A DNA stretch of 64,000 nucleotides from J038 sp034437535 (GCA_034437535.1 DAOTTZ010000077.1:1-64000); one strand, 5' to 3'; shown: positions 43,973-53,546, counted from the first letter of the stretch. Notes: generated by a model from the sequence alone, not told the origin. Translations and numbers: made by a program.

Positions 43973-43995
43973 GTCGCCAAAAATTTTATCCTGAA

Positions 43996-44012
43996 TATAC
44001 AGACTGGTCTAC
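43996..44012 (+). promoter_or_regulatory. TetR operator, second copy, before the DsbA-like gene
   Basis: AGACTGGTCTAC (44001-44012) is the exact reverse complement of 43359-43370. It overlaps a possible -10 box TATACA (43996-44001), placing the redox gene pair under the same regulator. Confidence 0.7.
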
Positions 44013-44053
44013 ACAATACGGAGATATTGAGATGAGACAGGAGCAACACACCC

Positions 44054-44701
44054 ATGCGAATTGACGTTTTCCACGATACAGCCTGCCCCTGGTGCCGGAT
44101 CGGCAAAGCCCACCTCAAGCAGGCCATCGCCCAATGGACGGGGGACCCGGTGACGGTACAATATCACGCCTTCTTTTTGAACCCGGATATTCCGCCGGAA
44201 GGATACCCTTTCCGTGAATACATGACCGCGAAGGGCGGCGGCCAGGTGCCGATGGAAGGCTGGTTTGACGCGCCGCGTCAGATGGGCCAGCAGGCCGGCC
44301 TGACCTTCAACTTTGAGGCCATCGACCGCGCACCGAATACCACACGGTCACACCAACTCATCATGCTGGCCCCGCCGGATCTACAAGAACAGGTCATCGA
44401 CGCGGTGTATGCCGCTTACTTCGAACAGGGCCAGGATATTGGTGATCTGGATGTGCTGGTCTCCATCGCGGCGGCCTGCGGCCTGGATGCCGAAACCGTC
44501 CGGGCGGAGCTTGCGGCGGATTCTCAGCAGGCGGCGGTGATGGCATCCGCCCGGCAGGGCGCACAGATCGGTGTGCGCGGCGTTCCTTTCTTCATCGTTA
44601 ACCAGCGGTTGGCCTTTAGTGGCGCACAACCAGCCGATGTCATCCTGGATGTGATGCGCCAGGCACAAGCACAAACACAAACACAAGGAGTGAAAGAATG
44701 A
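44054..44701 (+). CDS. DsbA family oxidoreductase (FrnE-like)
   Basis: A 215-residue thioredoxin-fold protein with the active site CPWC (Cys11, Cys14) in HDTACPWCRIGK, an inserted helical domain and the cis-Pro loop GVRGVPFFIVN. No signal peptide is present, so it is cytoplasmic, like FrnE-type members. The C-terminus contains a short Gln/Ala/Thr repeat encoded by a CACAAA tandem repeat. Its stop overlaps the next start by four bases. Confidence 0.88.
   Translation: MRIDVFHDTACPWCRIGKAHLKQAIAQWTGDPVTVQYHAFFLNPDIPPEGYPFREYMTAKGGGQVPMEGWFDAPRQMGQQAGLTFNFEAIDRAPNTTRSHQLIMLAPPDLQEQVIDAVYAAYFEQGQDIGDLDVLVSIAAACGLDAETVRAELAADSQQAAVMASARQGAQIGVRGVPFFIVNQRLAFSGAQPADVILDVMRQAQAQTQTQGVKE
44664..44686 (+). 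repeat. Short tandem repeat in the DsbA-like coding tail
   Basis: About four near-perfect CACAAR/ACACAA units sit in the last codons of the gene, encoding alternating Gln with Ala or Thr. Slippage here could change the tail length in steps of two residues without a frameshift. Confidence 0.6.
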
Positions 44702-45324
44702 AATTAGCGATCTTCGGCGGAACCGGCAAAACCGGACAACATCTCGTCAAGCAAGCCCTGGAAGCCGGGCACCACGTCACCGCGCTGGCCCGCACCCCGT
44801 CTAAGTTGGACATCCAGCATGAACGGTTACACGTCATCCAGGGGGATATTGTAGACGCGGAAAAAGTCTCTGCGGTGGTGGAAGGCGCGGACGCGTTGTT
44901 GAGCGTCCTCGGCCCGCCCAACAACGAGCCAAACTTCGTCATCAGCCAGGGCACCGACCACATGCTAGCCGCGATGCGCCAACACGGCGTCCAACGGTTG
45001 GTGATTTCCACCGGGGCCGGGGTGCGTGTGCCGCAGGATAAACCCGGCCTGATCGACAAAGTTGCCAGCCTGGCCCTCAACCTGATGGCGAAAAATGTGG
45101 CGGCTGATATGCGGCAGGTGGTGGAAAAGGTGCAGGCTTCTGACCGGGATTGGACGATTGTGCGCGTGCCGATGCTCACCGACCAACCCCCTCAGGGGCA
45201 GATGAAGGTCGGGTATGTCGGCGATATTTCACCGCGCCTGTCGCGGGAAGACATGGCCGAATTCATGCTGGCGCAAGTCCATTCTGGCGAACACGTCGGC
45301 AACGCACCCGCTATCAGCAATTAA
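44698..45324 (+). CDS. NAD(P)-binding NmrA/BVR-B-like oxidoreductase
   Basis: A 208-residue atypical SDR. The N-terminal loop IFGGTGKTGQHLV binds the nucleotide; RVPMLTDQPPQG and the DMAEFML stretch are typical of biliverdin-reductase-B-like proteins. AAGGAG precedes the start, and the ATGA overlap couples it to the DsbA-like gene. Together with the upstream TetR it forms a small regulated redox cluster. Confidence 0.85.
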   Translation: MKLAIFGGTGKTGQHLVKQALEAGHHVTALARTPSKLDIQHERLHVIQGDIVDAEKVSAVVEGADALLSVLGPPNNEPNFVISQGTDHMLAAMRQHGVQRLVISTGAGVRVPQDKPGLIDKVASLALNLMAKNVAADMRQVVEKVQASDRDWTIVRVPMLTDQPPQGQMKVGYVGDISPRLSREDMAEFMLAQVHSGEHVGNAPAISN

Positions 45325-45370
45325 TCCGGCGTCTACCCTATGGCTACCCGTTTATGTGTATCGGCTGATA

Positions 45371-45376
45371 TATAAT
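45371..45376 (+). promoter_or_regulatory. Candidate -10 box for the propeller/SH3 gene
   Basis: A perfect TATAAT lies 41 bases before the start. No good -35 is visible. Confidence 0.3.
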
Positions 45377-45416
45377 CGAGTCACATTTCCGCCACGTAAA
45401 CGAGACAGTAGACACG

Positions 45417-46856
45417 ATGCGAACCTTTCGACGCTTAGCGTTTATCTTATGTAGCCTGCTGATTGTCGCGCTGGGTGTACAGGCCCAGCGCACACCCCAG
45501 CAAGATTTCCTCGGCTTGTATCAGGGCGATTTGGTGGCCTGGGATGCCGGCGAGACCGACTTCCAGCCGTTGACGACCTGGGGATACAACGGCGGGCCGA
45601 TCCTCTCACCGGATGGCACACAGATCGCTTATCTTTCCATGCCGACGGCGGTCGTAGAGACCGGGCCAGCTGGGGAATACCTCATCTCCACCCCGCAAAA
45701 CATGTGGATCATGGACACCGGCTCGCGGGCGTTCCAGCGGGTGGCGGGCCGTGATGATAACACCACGGTCATGCGTGGCGTGCCGGTCTGGTCGCCGGAT
45801 AGCACCCGCCTGCTATGGACGGAATTCACCCTATCCAGCAATGCTTCGGCAGGCCGGGTGATGGTCTATGACCGGCTGACGGATCAGGTAAGCGAAATCA
45901 TCAGCGATTTACCGCTTGGCTTCCAGGATGCCGGGATCTTCCTGCCGACATTCCGTTGGTCACCTGCCGGGGCCTCGCGCCTGCTGTTCACCTATAACAA
46001 CGTGGGCGATGGCTTGTCGATCCTGGAAATTTACCGGCCAGATCAACCCCAGGCGGCCCCCGCTTCACTCGTCTTGGGCGATGTCGATGATCCGGACTCG
46101 TTGGCAATCGGCCATGTGTGGGTGGATGCCGGGGGCGGGGATTGGCGTGTCGCCGTGTTAACGGTCGGTGGCACGTGGTCACTCATCGACCCGGCCCGCT
46201 TGAACCGCACCCCGTTAACCACACCCCCGTCTCTGGTACTTGCCGATAATCCGTCGGCCCTGGCCCTCCAGCCGAATCTGATCCCGCTTGCTAGCGGATG
46301 GGAGATCCAATGGCAGGCGTTGCGGCCTGATGGCTCGGTTGCGGCGGGCATTCGCACCACCTCACTGAGTCCTGACGGGGTGCCAGCCATTGCGCCGGAT
46401 GGCGAGTCTTTCGCCTGGTACGATTCGCTGACCAACCCGGATTTAACCCTGTACTGGCAACGGGCCGATGGCTCCGCGCCGCAGGTCGTCGCGGTTGATG
46501 ACGCACGCACCGGCTTTAGCTTCCCGGTGAACGTGACCGGCGGCCCGACGCGCTGGATACTAACTGGCAATCTCGACTCATCAACGGCGGCTTGTTCCCC
46601 CACACCGCGTCTACGCGCACCGGGGAGCGCGTTCGTATTGCCCGGTGAGCCGAACGTGATCCGCTCGGCACCCGGCACCGGCGACGACAGCCAGGTGATC
46701 GGCTCTATCCCGGCGGGGGATGGCATGATCGTACTCGGGGAGCCAGTCTGCACGCCAGACGGGCGATACTGGTATGAGGTCGATTACAACGGCATCATCG
46801 GCTGGACGGCAGAAGGGGAAGGGGCGGTGTACTGGTTGGCCCCGGCCAATGGTTAA
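45417..46856 (+). CDS. Exported beta-propeller protein with C-terminal SH3-like domain
   Basis: A 479-residue protein with a signal peptide (about 1-24). Repeats of the TolB/WD-like type (GPILSPDGTQIAYLSM, VWSPDSTRLLWTEF, IAPDGESFAWYDS) form a propeller over about 35-390. The final 85 residues resemble a bacterial SH3 domain (PGEPNVIRSAPGTG, YWYEVDYNGIIGWTAEG), a module that usually binds cell-wall material. It probably sits outside the membrane. A second propeller protein is at 58443-59432. Confidence 0.8.
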   Translation: MRTFRRLAFILCSLLIVALGVQAQRTPQQDFLGLYQGDLVAWDAGETDFQPLTTWGYNGGPILSPDGTQIAYLSMPTAVVETGPAGEYLISTPQNMWIMDTGSRAFQRVAGRDDNTTVMRGVPVWSPDSTRLLWTEFTLSSNASAGRVMVYDRLTDQVSEIISDLPLGFQDAGIFLPTFRWSPAGASRLLFTYNNVGDGLSILEIYRPDQPQAAPASLVLGDVDDPDSLAIGHVWVDAGGGDWRVAVLTVGGTWSLIDPARLNRTPLTTPPSLVLADNPSALALQPNLIPLASGWEIQWQALRPDGSVAAGIRTTSLSPDGVPAIAPDGESFAWYDSLTNPDLTLYWQRADGSAPQVVAVDDARTGFSFPVNVTGGPTRWILTGNLDSSTAACSPTPRLRAPGSAFVLPGEPNVIRSAPGTGDDSQVIGSIPAGDGMIVLGEPVCTPDGRYWYEVDYNGIIGWTAEGEGAVYWLAPANG

Positions 46857-47494
46857 CGCCAGTCCGGTTCCTGGTCACCAGCCCAATACTTTGAGCCGTC
46901 TTTATACCGCCGCAAGAAGTTATGCATGAACAACTCCCGGCGGAGCATGGCCCAATCGCCAAAGGTCGCCCATTGATTCAGCACCGCGTTGACCTCTTTC
47001 TCGGTATAAGCGCGGTTGGTCTCAAACTGAGAGGCCAGATGCGCTCGAATGGCATCTTGCGCTTCCGGGTGTTTGAGCGTCGGCCAATCGACCACGCGGC
47101 CTTTGGCATCAACCCAATTCTTAAGCAAGGGATCGGTGATGCGTTCGCGGCTATAACCCAGGGCTTCGCGCAAGTCCCCGGTGCTAAAGCCCGCCGCAGA
47201 TGATAGCTGGATGGTCACATGCAGATGATCGCCGGTGTGCGGGGTGATTTGGGCCGGCGTCTGGCTCAATTGATTGATCGCATGGATGGTCTTCGCCACG
47301 TCCTGGTCGAAGAATTGCGCCTCCATCGGGTGCATCGCCTCCGTTGTAGCGACGTGTGAATGCGCCACCACACGGAACGTCGCCTCATCTCGAAACAACA
47401 TCGCCCGCTCTAACTGTGCCACGACCCCGCCGAACCCGCTTTCGTTGCGGATCGCGTGGCAAAATGCACAATCCTCGTCAAATTTTTTCGGCAT
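46853..47494 (-). CDS. DUF2087 domain protein
   Basis: A 213-residue cytoplasmic protein. The C-terminal 70 residues match DUF2087 (YTEKEVNAVLNQW, then LRRELFMHNFLRRYKDGSKYW), a domain often found behind helix-turn-helix modules; a helix-turn-helix-like stretch is seen at about 105-130 (STGDLREALGYSRERI). The N-terminus has CAFC, which could hold a metal. Probably a transcriptional regulator of unknown target. It overlaps the converging propeller gene by four bases. Confidence 0.7.
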   Translation of the reverse strand: MPKKFDEDCAFCHAIRNESGFGGVVAQLERAMLFRDEATFRVVAHSHVATTEAMHPMEAQFFDQDVAKTIHAINQLSQTPAQITPHTGDHLHVTIQLSSAAGFSTGDLREALGYSRERITDPLLKNWVDAKGRVVDWPTLKHPEAQDAIRAHLASQFETNRAYTEKEVNAVLNQWATFGDWAMLRRELFMHNFLRRYKDGSKYWAGDQEPDWR

Positions 47495-47533
47495 AATCGT
47501 TGATCCTGTTCGCTCACTGGCTGTGACCGGGGG

Positions 47534-50500
47534 TCAGGAAACGATCAACGCCTCGTAGAGCGTCTGAGTCTCCTCGGAAGGCGCAACCCCTAATTCTTCA
47601 TCCAGGATGTCGCGCAATTGCATAAATGTCTCTTTGATCTGGCCGCGATGCCCCAGGTCACTATAGGCTTTCATTATGGCACAATACGCCGTCTCGTCAA
47701 ATGGATCAGACTTGATGAGTGCTTTGAAGGTCGCAATCGTGTTGAGATAATCACGCCGTTGATACAAGCTCTGGCCCAGCCCGCGCAAGGCTTCCCGGTA
47801 ATCCCGGTCGAAGGACTCTTGATATTCGATCAACCATTCCGACCCGAATGTGGTCAAGAATCGACCCTGATACAACGCGACCGCCCGCCGCCATAGGTCT
47901 TCAGTCAGCAATTTATAGGGGGGCTGGTGCCGCGCCTGGCGGACGGTTTCCGCCAGTTCTTTCGCATCCACCCACACTTCAATATCCGGGTTGATGCTGT
48001 AAATGTTGTCGTTCTCCACGATGACATCCCGCCCCAGGGCTTGCCGGATGCGGTTGATGGTGGTGTTAAAGCGATTCCGCATCTTTTCCGGCTCTACGTC
48101 ATCCTGCCAGAAGACATTACTGGCGATCTCTCGATGCTGTGGCCCGTTAAACAGCAGATAGAAGAACAGCTCACGGGCACCTTTAGCTTTCCACGCAGAA
48201 TTTTTGACGCGCTTGCCGTTCTGCTCGAACCGTTCTTCGCCCAACGTCCACACACTTAAGGAATGGGTGCGCTCCGGCAGGCGGATCTCGGCGTCTTCCT
48301 TATGCTTGAGTTGCCGCTCGACCAACCGGATCACATTTTGCAACGGCCTGAACTCCTGGAAGGTGTGCGACAGGATCGGCTCGGCATCAGCATTTAACAG
48401 TTCGATGGCGACCAGGGCCAGCCCATGATCGTTGGTCAGCCATTGCCGCGCCAGGGCCGTCAGTTGATCGGCTCGCCCGGCCTGGATGACTGCCGACAAC
48501 ATCATGCCGACGATGTCATAAAAGGCGACCGGCGCGTAATCATGCGCGGATAACGTCTCGCACAACTCAACCAACCTCTGCCAATCGCTTGGATCTTGCA
48601 TCATGCTGTATTCGGCATGAGCACGGGCGGATTCCAGCAGGAAGCCATGACGGTCAGCGATGTCGATGGCCTGCCGGGCAAAGGTCAGGCCGTTCTGGGG
48701 TTCATCCGCCCAGCGGGCCAGCCGGGCCTGGCTGAGGCTGTATTGAATCTGCATGAGGGGTTCATCTTCGGTGATGTATTCCAGCATCTGCCGGTAATGA
48801 ATCTCGGCGGAGTTCATATCGCCCATATCCCGGTAGAGATCTCCCAGCGTCCAGACGATGTGGAGCAAGCTACTGACATCATGATACTTACGGGCGATGT
48901 CGTGCGCCTCAATCAAGACTTCCTCGGCCATGTCAAAGTGCCCGTTGATGTGATGCTGTACCCCCAGGTTATTCATGCACATGGTCAGGCCGCTGGTGTC
49001 GCCGTTATCGCGGTGATGACTCAGCGCATTTTGCAGATGTTCGGCGGCCTGTTGCGTCTGGCCGAGCAAACCATGTATGACGCTCAGATCTTGCTGGATG
49101 AGGGCATCTGCTTGCGCCCCGCCTTGCTCCAGGTAAATCGGGTGGGCGGCTTCTGCATCGGCCAGGGCCGCCTTTAGATTGCCCAAAAACAGGTTAGAGA
49201 CAGCCCGCGTGCGCAGGGTTTGCCCTTTCACCCCTTCGTTCAGGTCGTCCTCCGCCAGGATGCGCTCTGCACTTGTCATCACCGCGTAGAACTCACGCTG
49301 TTGGTAGGTCATCATCATGCATTGCATCGCCACCCGCTGAAGCCCGACCGGATCACCGCTCAGTTCGGCGCGGGCCGTCTGGAGCAGGGTGCTGGCGCGA
49401 TCATATGCATACCGGTTCATCGCGATCATCGCCCCGGCGATCCACAGTTGCGGTGCCCGCACCGGTTGATCCAGCAATTGGGCGACGATCCAATCCAACG
49501 TCACGATGCGCCCCTGTGTGTAATACATCATCGCGATGCGGTCGGCCACATCTGCCGCCTGTTGGGTCATGCCTGCTTGCAGGTAATGCTCGATGGCCTC
49601 CGCGAAGTTCTGCCGTTGCTCGGCTCGTTCCCCCACCAGCAGATTCAGATCACGGTACATGTCAGGATAATTGCGCATCAGCCGCTCAAGCAGATAATCC
49701 CGGAACAGCCCATGATAACTATACCCCCCCGCGACCTCATGGATGAACATATTCTGCTGGCGGATGGTGTGCATGTGCTTGTCGATGTCGGTCAGGTGCA
49801 GGATCTCCAGGCAGATCCGCTCGTTGAACTTACGCGGTACTGCCGTCGCCATCAGGAAGATCGTCAATTCCACCGGTTGATATTGAAGCGTGCGTTCGAT
49901 AAACGTATCGAATAGATCCTGTGGCGTGGTGATCCGCGAGTCGGCATCCGGCAAGACGACCCCGCGTGAGGCTGGCCGCATCGCCAGGTTTAACCCCGCC
50001 GCCCAACCATCTAACGTCTGTTGCAGGGCGGATGTATCGACCTGCGCTTCAAATAACCCCGCCAATTCCCGCACCTCATCCACGTCAAAGCGTAGATGAT
50101 CCGCGCTCACCGTCAGCAGATCGTTCTTCGATAACAATTCAGCATACGGTAGACTCGGGACATCCCGGCTGATGAGGATCAGGTAACAATTTTTGGGCTT
50201 GTTCTGGATGATTGACTCTAGCCACTGCTCCCCACTGGGGGAGCCGTTCACATGATGGATGTCATCCAACACGTAAAAGTAGCGTTCGTCCATGTGCTGG
50301 TCGAGATACTGGCAGGCGGCTTCCGCCAGGGCCGCCGGTGAGCTGGTATCCGGCAATCCTTGAATGCCGGGCACCGTCGAGCCGAAAGACTGCAAAAGCC
50401 TTAAATGCAGGGTACGTCCATCACGCTCGTGCTGGTCTACCGCCTGCCATACCACTTGCAGGCCGGTAGAGCGGATAAACTGCTGAACAGCGACCGTTTT

Positions 50501-50611
50501 ACCATAACCCGGCGGCGCACTGACGACCGTCACCCGGTGGCGGCGGTACGCGCTCAAGATTTCATTAATGCGGGGGCGTGGTATGTGTTCGAGTGTCGGC
50601 GTTTTCTGCAT
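47534..50611 (-). CDS. STAND ATPase-TPR regulator with C-terminal SARP domain
   Basis: A 1025-residue signalling ATPase and transcription factor. Domains in order: a MalT-like NTPase (Walker A APPGYGKT at about 36-43; DDIHHVNG Walker B-like at about 115), winged helix (about 265-330), a long TPR region (about 335-770), an OmpR-type winged helix (about 785-880, LSVWTLGEERF) and a BTAD (about 885-1020). The order is the reverse of classical AfsR/SARP proteins, where the DNA-binding end is first. It should respond to a ligand sensed by the TPRs. Its own promoter is visible. Confidence 0.88.
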   Translation of the reverse strand: MQKTPTLEHIPRPRINEILSAYRRHRVTVVSAPPGYGKTVAVQQFIRSTGLQVVWQAVDQHERDGRTLHLRLLQSFGSTVPGIQGLPDTSSPAALAEAACQYLDQHMDERYFYVLDDIHHVNGSPSGEQWLESIIQNKPKNCYLILISRDVPSLPYAELLSKNDLLTVSADHLRFDVDEVRELAGLFEAQVDTSALQQTLDGWAAGLNLAMRPASRGVVLPDADSRITTPQDLFDTFIERTLQYQPVELTIFLMATAVPRKFNERICLEILHLTDIDKHMHTIRQQNMFIHEVAGGYSYHGLFRDYLLERLMRNYPDMYRDLNLLVGERAEQRQNFAEAIEHYLQAGMTQQAADVADRIAMMYYTQGRIVTLDWIVAQLLDQPVRAPQLWIAGAMIAMNRYAYDRASTLLQTARAELSGDPVGLQRVAMQCMMMTYQQREFYAVMTSAERILAEDDLNEGVKGQTLRTRAVSNLFLGNLKAALADAEAAHPIYLEQGGAQADALIQQDLSVIHGLLGQTQQAAEHLQNALSHHRDNGDTSGLTMCMNNLGVQHHINGHFDMAEEVLIEAHDIARKYHDVSSLLHIVWTLGDLYRDMGDMNSAEIHYRQMLEYITEDEPLMQIQYSLSQARLARWADEPQNGLTFARQAIDIADRHGFLLESARAHAEYSMMQDPSDWQRLVELCETLSAHDYAPVAFYDIVGMMLSAVIQAGRADQLTALARQWLTNDHGLALVAIELLNADAEPILSHTFQEFRPLQNVIRLVERQLKHKEDAEIRLPERTHSLSVWTLGEERFEQNGKRVKNSAWKAKGARELFFYLLFNGPQHREIASNVFWQDDVEPEKMRNRFNTTINRIRQALGRDVIVENDNIYSINPDIEVWVDAKELAETVRQARHQPPYKLLTEDLWRRAVALYQGRFLTTFGSEWLIEYQESFDRDYREALRGLGQSLYQRRDYLNTIATFKALIKSDPFDETAYCAIMKAYSDLGHRGQIKETFMQLRDILDEELGVAPSEETQTLYEALIVS

Positions 50612-50651
50612 CAGGCGGCCTCAAGGATGTCAATTTGTCTATTGTGTCATT

Positions 50652-50680
50652 ATTGTAACCTGAGACCACCCGTTCGGCAA
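50652..50680 (-). promoter_or_regulatory. Promoter of the STAND/SARP regulator
   Basis: On the minus strand TTGCCG (50675-50680) and TACAAT (50652-50657) are separated by exactly 17 bp, 41 bases upstream of the start. Confidence 0.5.
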
Positions 50681-50712
50681 GTTAATTAATTTATTAAAAT
50701 AGTATATTTTCC

Positions 50713-52488
50713 CTAACCTGTTGCGGAAAGTGACCGGTCGCCAGTCTGCACGCGCCACAACGTCGCATAGATGCCGTCAGTTTGTGTCAGGTCGTCGTGG
50801 GTGCCCGCTTCGCAGAGCTGGCCCTGATCCAGCACGAAGATTTGATCCGCATTCCGCACGGTAGAGAGCCGGTGAGCAATGACGATGGTCGTCCGACCGA
50901 CCGCGATGCGCTCCATACTGCGCTGGATGGCCGCTTCAGTCTCATTATCAACTGAACTTGTCGCCTCATCCAGTACCAGAATCGGCGGGTTCTTGAGGAC
51001 TGCGCGGGCGATGCTCACCCGTTGCCGCTGGCCGCCGCTTAACTTCTGCCCACGCTCACCGACGACGGTATCATACCCCTGCGGGAGCCGGGTGATAAAC
51101 TCGTGCGCCTCCGCGATTTTGGCCGCTTCGATCACATCGGCATCAGTCGCATCTGGCCGGCCATACAGGATATTCTCTTTGACGGTGCCATGAAACAGAA
51201 AGACATCCTGGCTCACCAGGCCGACCGCGCCGCGTAGATCAGCCAACTTCAGGTCACGCAGATCATGCCCGTCGAGCGTGATCTGCCCGCCGGTGACATC
51301 GTACAGGCGCAATAGCAACTTAATCACGGTGCTTTTACCGGCTCCCGTCGCGCCGACGATGGCGGCGGTGTTCCCGGCGGGGATCGTCAATGACAACCCG
51401 CACAAGACGTCGGTTCCGCTGGAATACGCAAAGCGGACGTCTTCAAAGCTGATGGCCCCCTGTACCTCTGCCGGCGGGAGTGCCTGCGGGCCGTCCTGGA
51501 TCTGAGACTCAATATCCAGCAGATCCATAATGCGGTTGGTCGATGCCATCGCCCGCTGATACAGGTCGAACGTCTCGCCCAACCGCGTGAGCGGCCATAA
51601 CAGGCGTTGCGTGCTGAAGATCAACACACTGTAAAGGCCGATGTTCAGGTCGCCGTTTAACGTCATCTGCCCGGCGAAGACCAGAATCGCGATGAACCCG
51701 GCTACGATCACCATGCGGATGAGCGGCGAAAAGGCCGAACTGAGGACAATCGCCCGGCGGTTGGCTTCGCGGTAGGCGTCACTTTCCTGCCGGATGCGGT
51801 CAACTTCGCGGTCTTCGGTGGTAAAGCTCTTGATGGTGGCGATGCCGCTCAGGTTGTTGCTCAGTTGATGGTTCAACCAACTCACACGCTCTCGCACAGC
51901 GGCATAACGTGGCGTCAATGTGCGCTGGTAACGCACCGATCCCCAGATAATCAACGGCATCGGGATCAACGCCATCCACGCCACCGATGGCGCGACCAGC
52001 ACGAAGAACCCGCCGATGATAAGCACGGTCGTCGTCACCTGGAGCAGGTCATTCGCGCCCACATCCAAAAAGCGTTCGAGTTGGTTCACATCATCGTTAA
52101 GGATCGCCATCAGGCCGCCGGTGCTCTGGTCTTCGAAATACGCCATTTCAAGATCTTGCACATGCGCGTAACAATCCAGCCGTAAAGCGTGCTGAATATC
52201 TTGCGCCAGGTTGCGCCAGTAAACCCGTTGGATATACTCAAAGAGTGATTCCAGCACCCAAACGACCAGGGTAATGCCCGCCAGCACCACCAATTGCGTC
52301 TCTACATCCGGGAAGCCGAAAGCGGCGATGAACGAGTCCTCCCGCCGGGTGACAATATCAACCGCCACGCCGATCAAAAGGGGCGGGGCCAGGTCGAAGA
52401 TTTTGTTCAGGACGGAAAACAAAGTCGCCAGGATGATCTGTGGCCGGTAGTTCGTCGCGTAACGCAACAACCGTATCAATGGGTGCAT
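50713..52488 (-). CDS. ABC transporter, fused permease and ATPase
   Basis: A 591-residue exporter half of the MsbA/MDR type. Six membrane helices occupy about 20-310; the ATPase domain has Walker A GATGAGKST, signature LSGGQRQRVSIA and Walker B ILVLDEATSSVD. It works as a homodimer or with an unseen partner. The substrate is not predictable. It is transcribed away from the methyltransferase gene with only 30 bp between. Confidence 0.9.
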   Translation of the reverse strand: MHPLIRLLRYATNYRPQIILATLFSVLNKIFDLAPPLLIGVAVDIVTRREDSFIAAFGFPDVETQLVVLAGITLVVWVLESLFEYIQRVYWRNLAQDIQHALRLDCYAHVQDLEMAYFEDQSTGGLMAILNDDVNQLERFLDVGANDLLQVTTTVLIIGGFFVLVAPSVAWMALIPMPLIIWGSVRYQRTLTPRYAAVRERVSWLNHQLSNNLSGIATIKSFTTEDREVDRIRQESDAYREANRRAIVLSSAFSPLIRMVIVAGFIAILVFAGQMTLNGDLNIGLYSVLIFSTQRLLWPLTRLGETFDLYQRAMASTNRIMDLLDIESQIQDGPQALPPAEVQGAISFEDVRFAYSSGTDVLCGLSLTIPAGNTAAIVGATGAGKSTVIKLLLRLYDVTGGQITLDGHDLRDLKLADLRGAVGLVSQDVFLFHGTVKENILYGRPDATDADVIEAAKIAEAHEFITRLPQGYDTVVGERGQKLSGGQRQRVSIARAVLKNPPILVLDEATSSVDNETEAAIQRSMERIAVGRTTIVIAHRLSTVRNADQIFVLDQGQLCEAGTHDDLTQTDGIYATLWRVQTGDRSLSATG

Positions 52489-52518
52489 GGCAGATGACTC
52501 GCTCGTATTAGATCAGAG

Positions 52519-53121
52519 GTGCCTATTATAGCAACGAACGCCCAAATCATCGCATATTATACCGATTTACTCACGACATATGGCCTGGATGCCCGTAGCC
52601 TGGATTGGGGCAGTGCGGATACCCAGCGGGCACGCTTCGCCGTGCTGGCGTCGGTCTGCCGCCTGGCGGGCCGCTCTGTGCTGGATGTCGGATGTGGCCT
52701 GGGGGATTTTTACGCTTATCTGCGCCAGCAAGACATCGAGACGACCTATACCGGCCTGGATCTCACCCCGGCCATGATCGACCGGGCGCGTGAACGCTTC
52801 CCACAGGTGCGCTTGCACACCGGCAACCTGCTAGAGTATGACGGCCCCGGCGCGGATGTGGTGGTCGCCAGCGGGTTATTCGCCTTCGTCAACCTGGCGC
52901 AGGTCGTGCCCATGCTCCAGCGGATGGTCGCGCTATGTGGTGTCGCGGTGGCCTGCAACTTCTTGAGCGACTCGACCCCTGTTCGTCACCCGCGTGAGTT
53001 CTACGCCGACCCCGGCGCGATGCTCCGCCACGCCCGCCGGTTGACGCCCTATGTCACGCTACGCCATGATTACATGCACCATGACTTCACGCTGTTTCTC
53101 TATCGAGAGCCGGTGGGTTGA
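52519..53121 (+). CDS. Class I SAM-dependent methyltransferase
   Basis: A 200-residue methyltransferase with motif I VLDVGCGLGDFYAYL, motif II around YTGLDLTPAMIDRA, and VVVASGLFAFVN as the post-motif strand. The substrate is unknown. The start is a GTG at 52519 with a poor ribosome site; no better in-frame start lies nearby. Divergent from the ABC exporter. Confidence 0.85.
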   Translation: MPIIATNAQIIAYYTDLLTTYGLDARSLDWGSADTQRARFAVLASVCRLAGRSVLDVGCGLGDFYAYLRQQDIETTYTGLDLTPAMIDRARERFPQVRLHTGNLLEYDGPGADVVVASGLFAFVNLAQVVPMLQRMVALCGVAVACNFLSDSTPVRHPREFYADPGAMLRHARRLTPYVTLRHDYMHHDFTLFLYREPVG

Positions 53122-53144
53122 TGCGATAGCTCAAGCACCCGCCG

Positions 53145-53546
53145 CTATCGTCGCAACCACGCCAGCGCATCTTCCCGCGTGGAAAACAACCGCTCTTCAA
53201 TGTGCGTCGTCTGTGGCGGTCGCGTCTCATGGATCACGGTCAGCACGTCGGTCACCAGGCCATCCGGCACCACAAACGCCCCGAATAACCGTTTTTGAGT
53301 CGCCAGATCATGATACAGGCGGTCGGCTTGCTTGCGCACGTAAGACGGAATCCGGCCACCAAGTCCGCTTAAATCATGCAATAACCGCGCTGGCACCCCC
53401 GGCGGGAACTGGCCCAGGCTTTCCAGCACACACGCCCCCCAATACGCCACCGTCTCTTGGTTGATCGTGTCCGGCACCGTCAACACACACACCGCGCCGC
53501 CGTCCAGCCATTCCCGCCGGATGCCATACTTGAGTTGTTCGCTCAT
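53145..53546 (-). CDS. STAS/SpoIIAA-like protein, second copy
   Basis: A 133-residue soluble protein with a strand-helix order like SpoIIAA/STAS (VCVLTVPDTINQ, ARLLHDLSGLG, LFGAFVVPDGL) and a C-terminal RLFSTREDALAWL, typical of small STAS-like proteins. It differs clearly from the protein at 1999-2424, which has the same general fold. Function unknown. AGGACGG precedes the start. It faces the methyltransferase tail-to-tail. Confidence 0.65.
   Translation of the reverse strand: MSEQLKYGIRREWLDGGAVCVLTVPDTINQETVAYWGACVLESLGQFPPGVPARLLHDLSGLGGRIPSYVRKQADRLYHDLATQKRLFGAFVVPDGLVTDVLTVIHETRPPQTTHIEERLFSTREDALAWLRR

Noticed and set aside
43348..44012. CRISPR-like repeats from the recurring AGACCAGTCT
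   Set aside because: Only two copies, 640 bp apart, in opposite orientation and each at a promoter; they fit operators.
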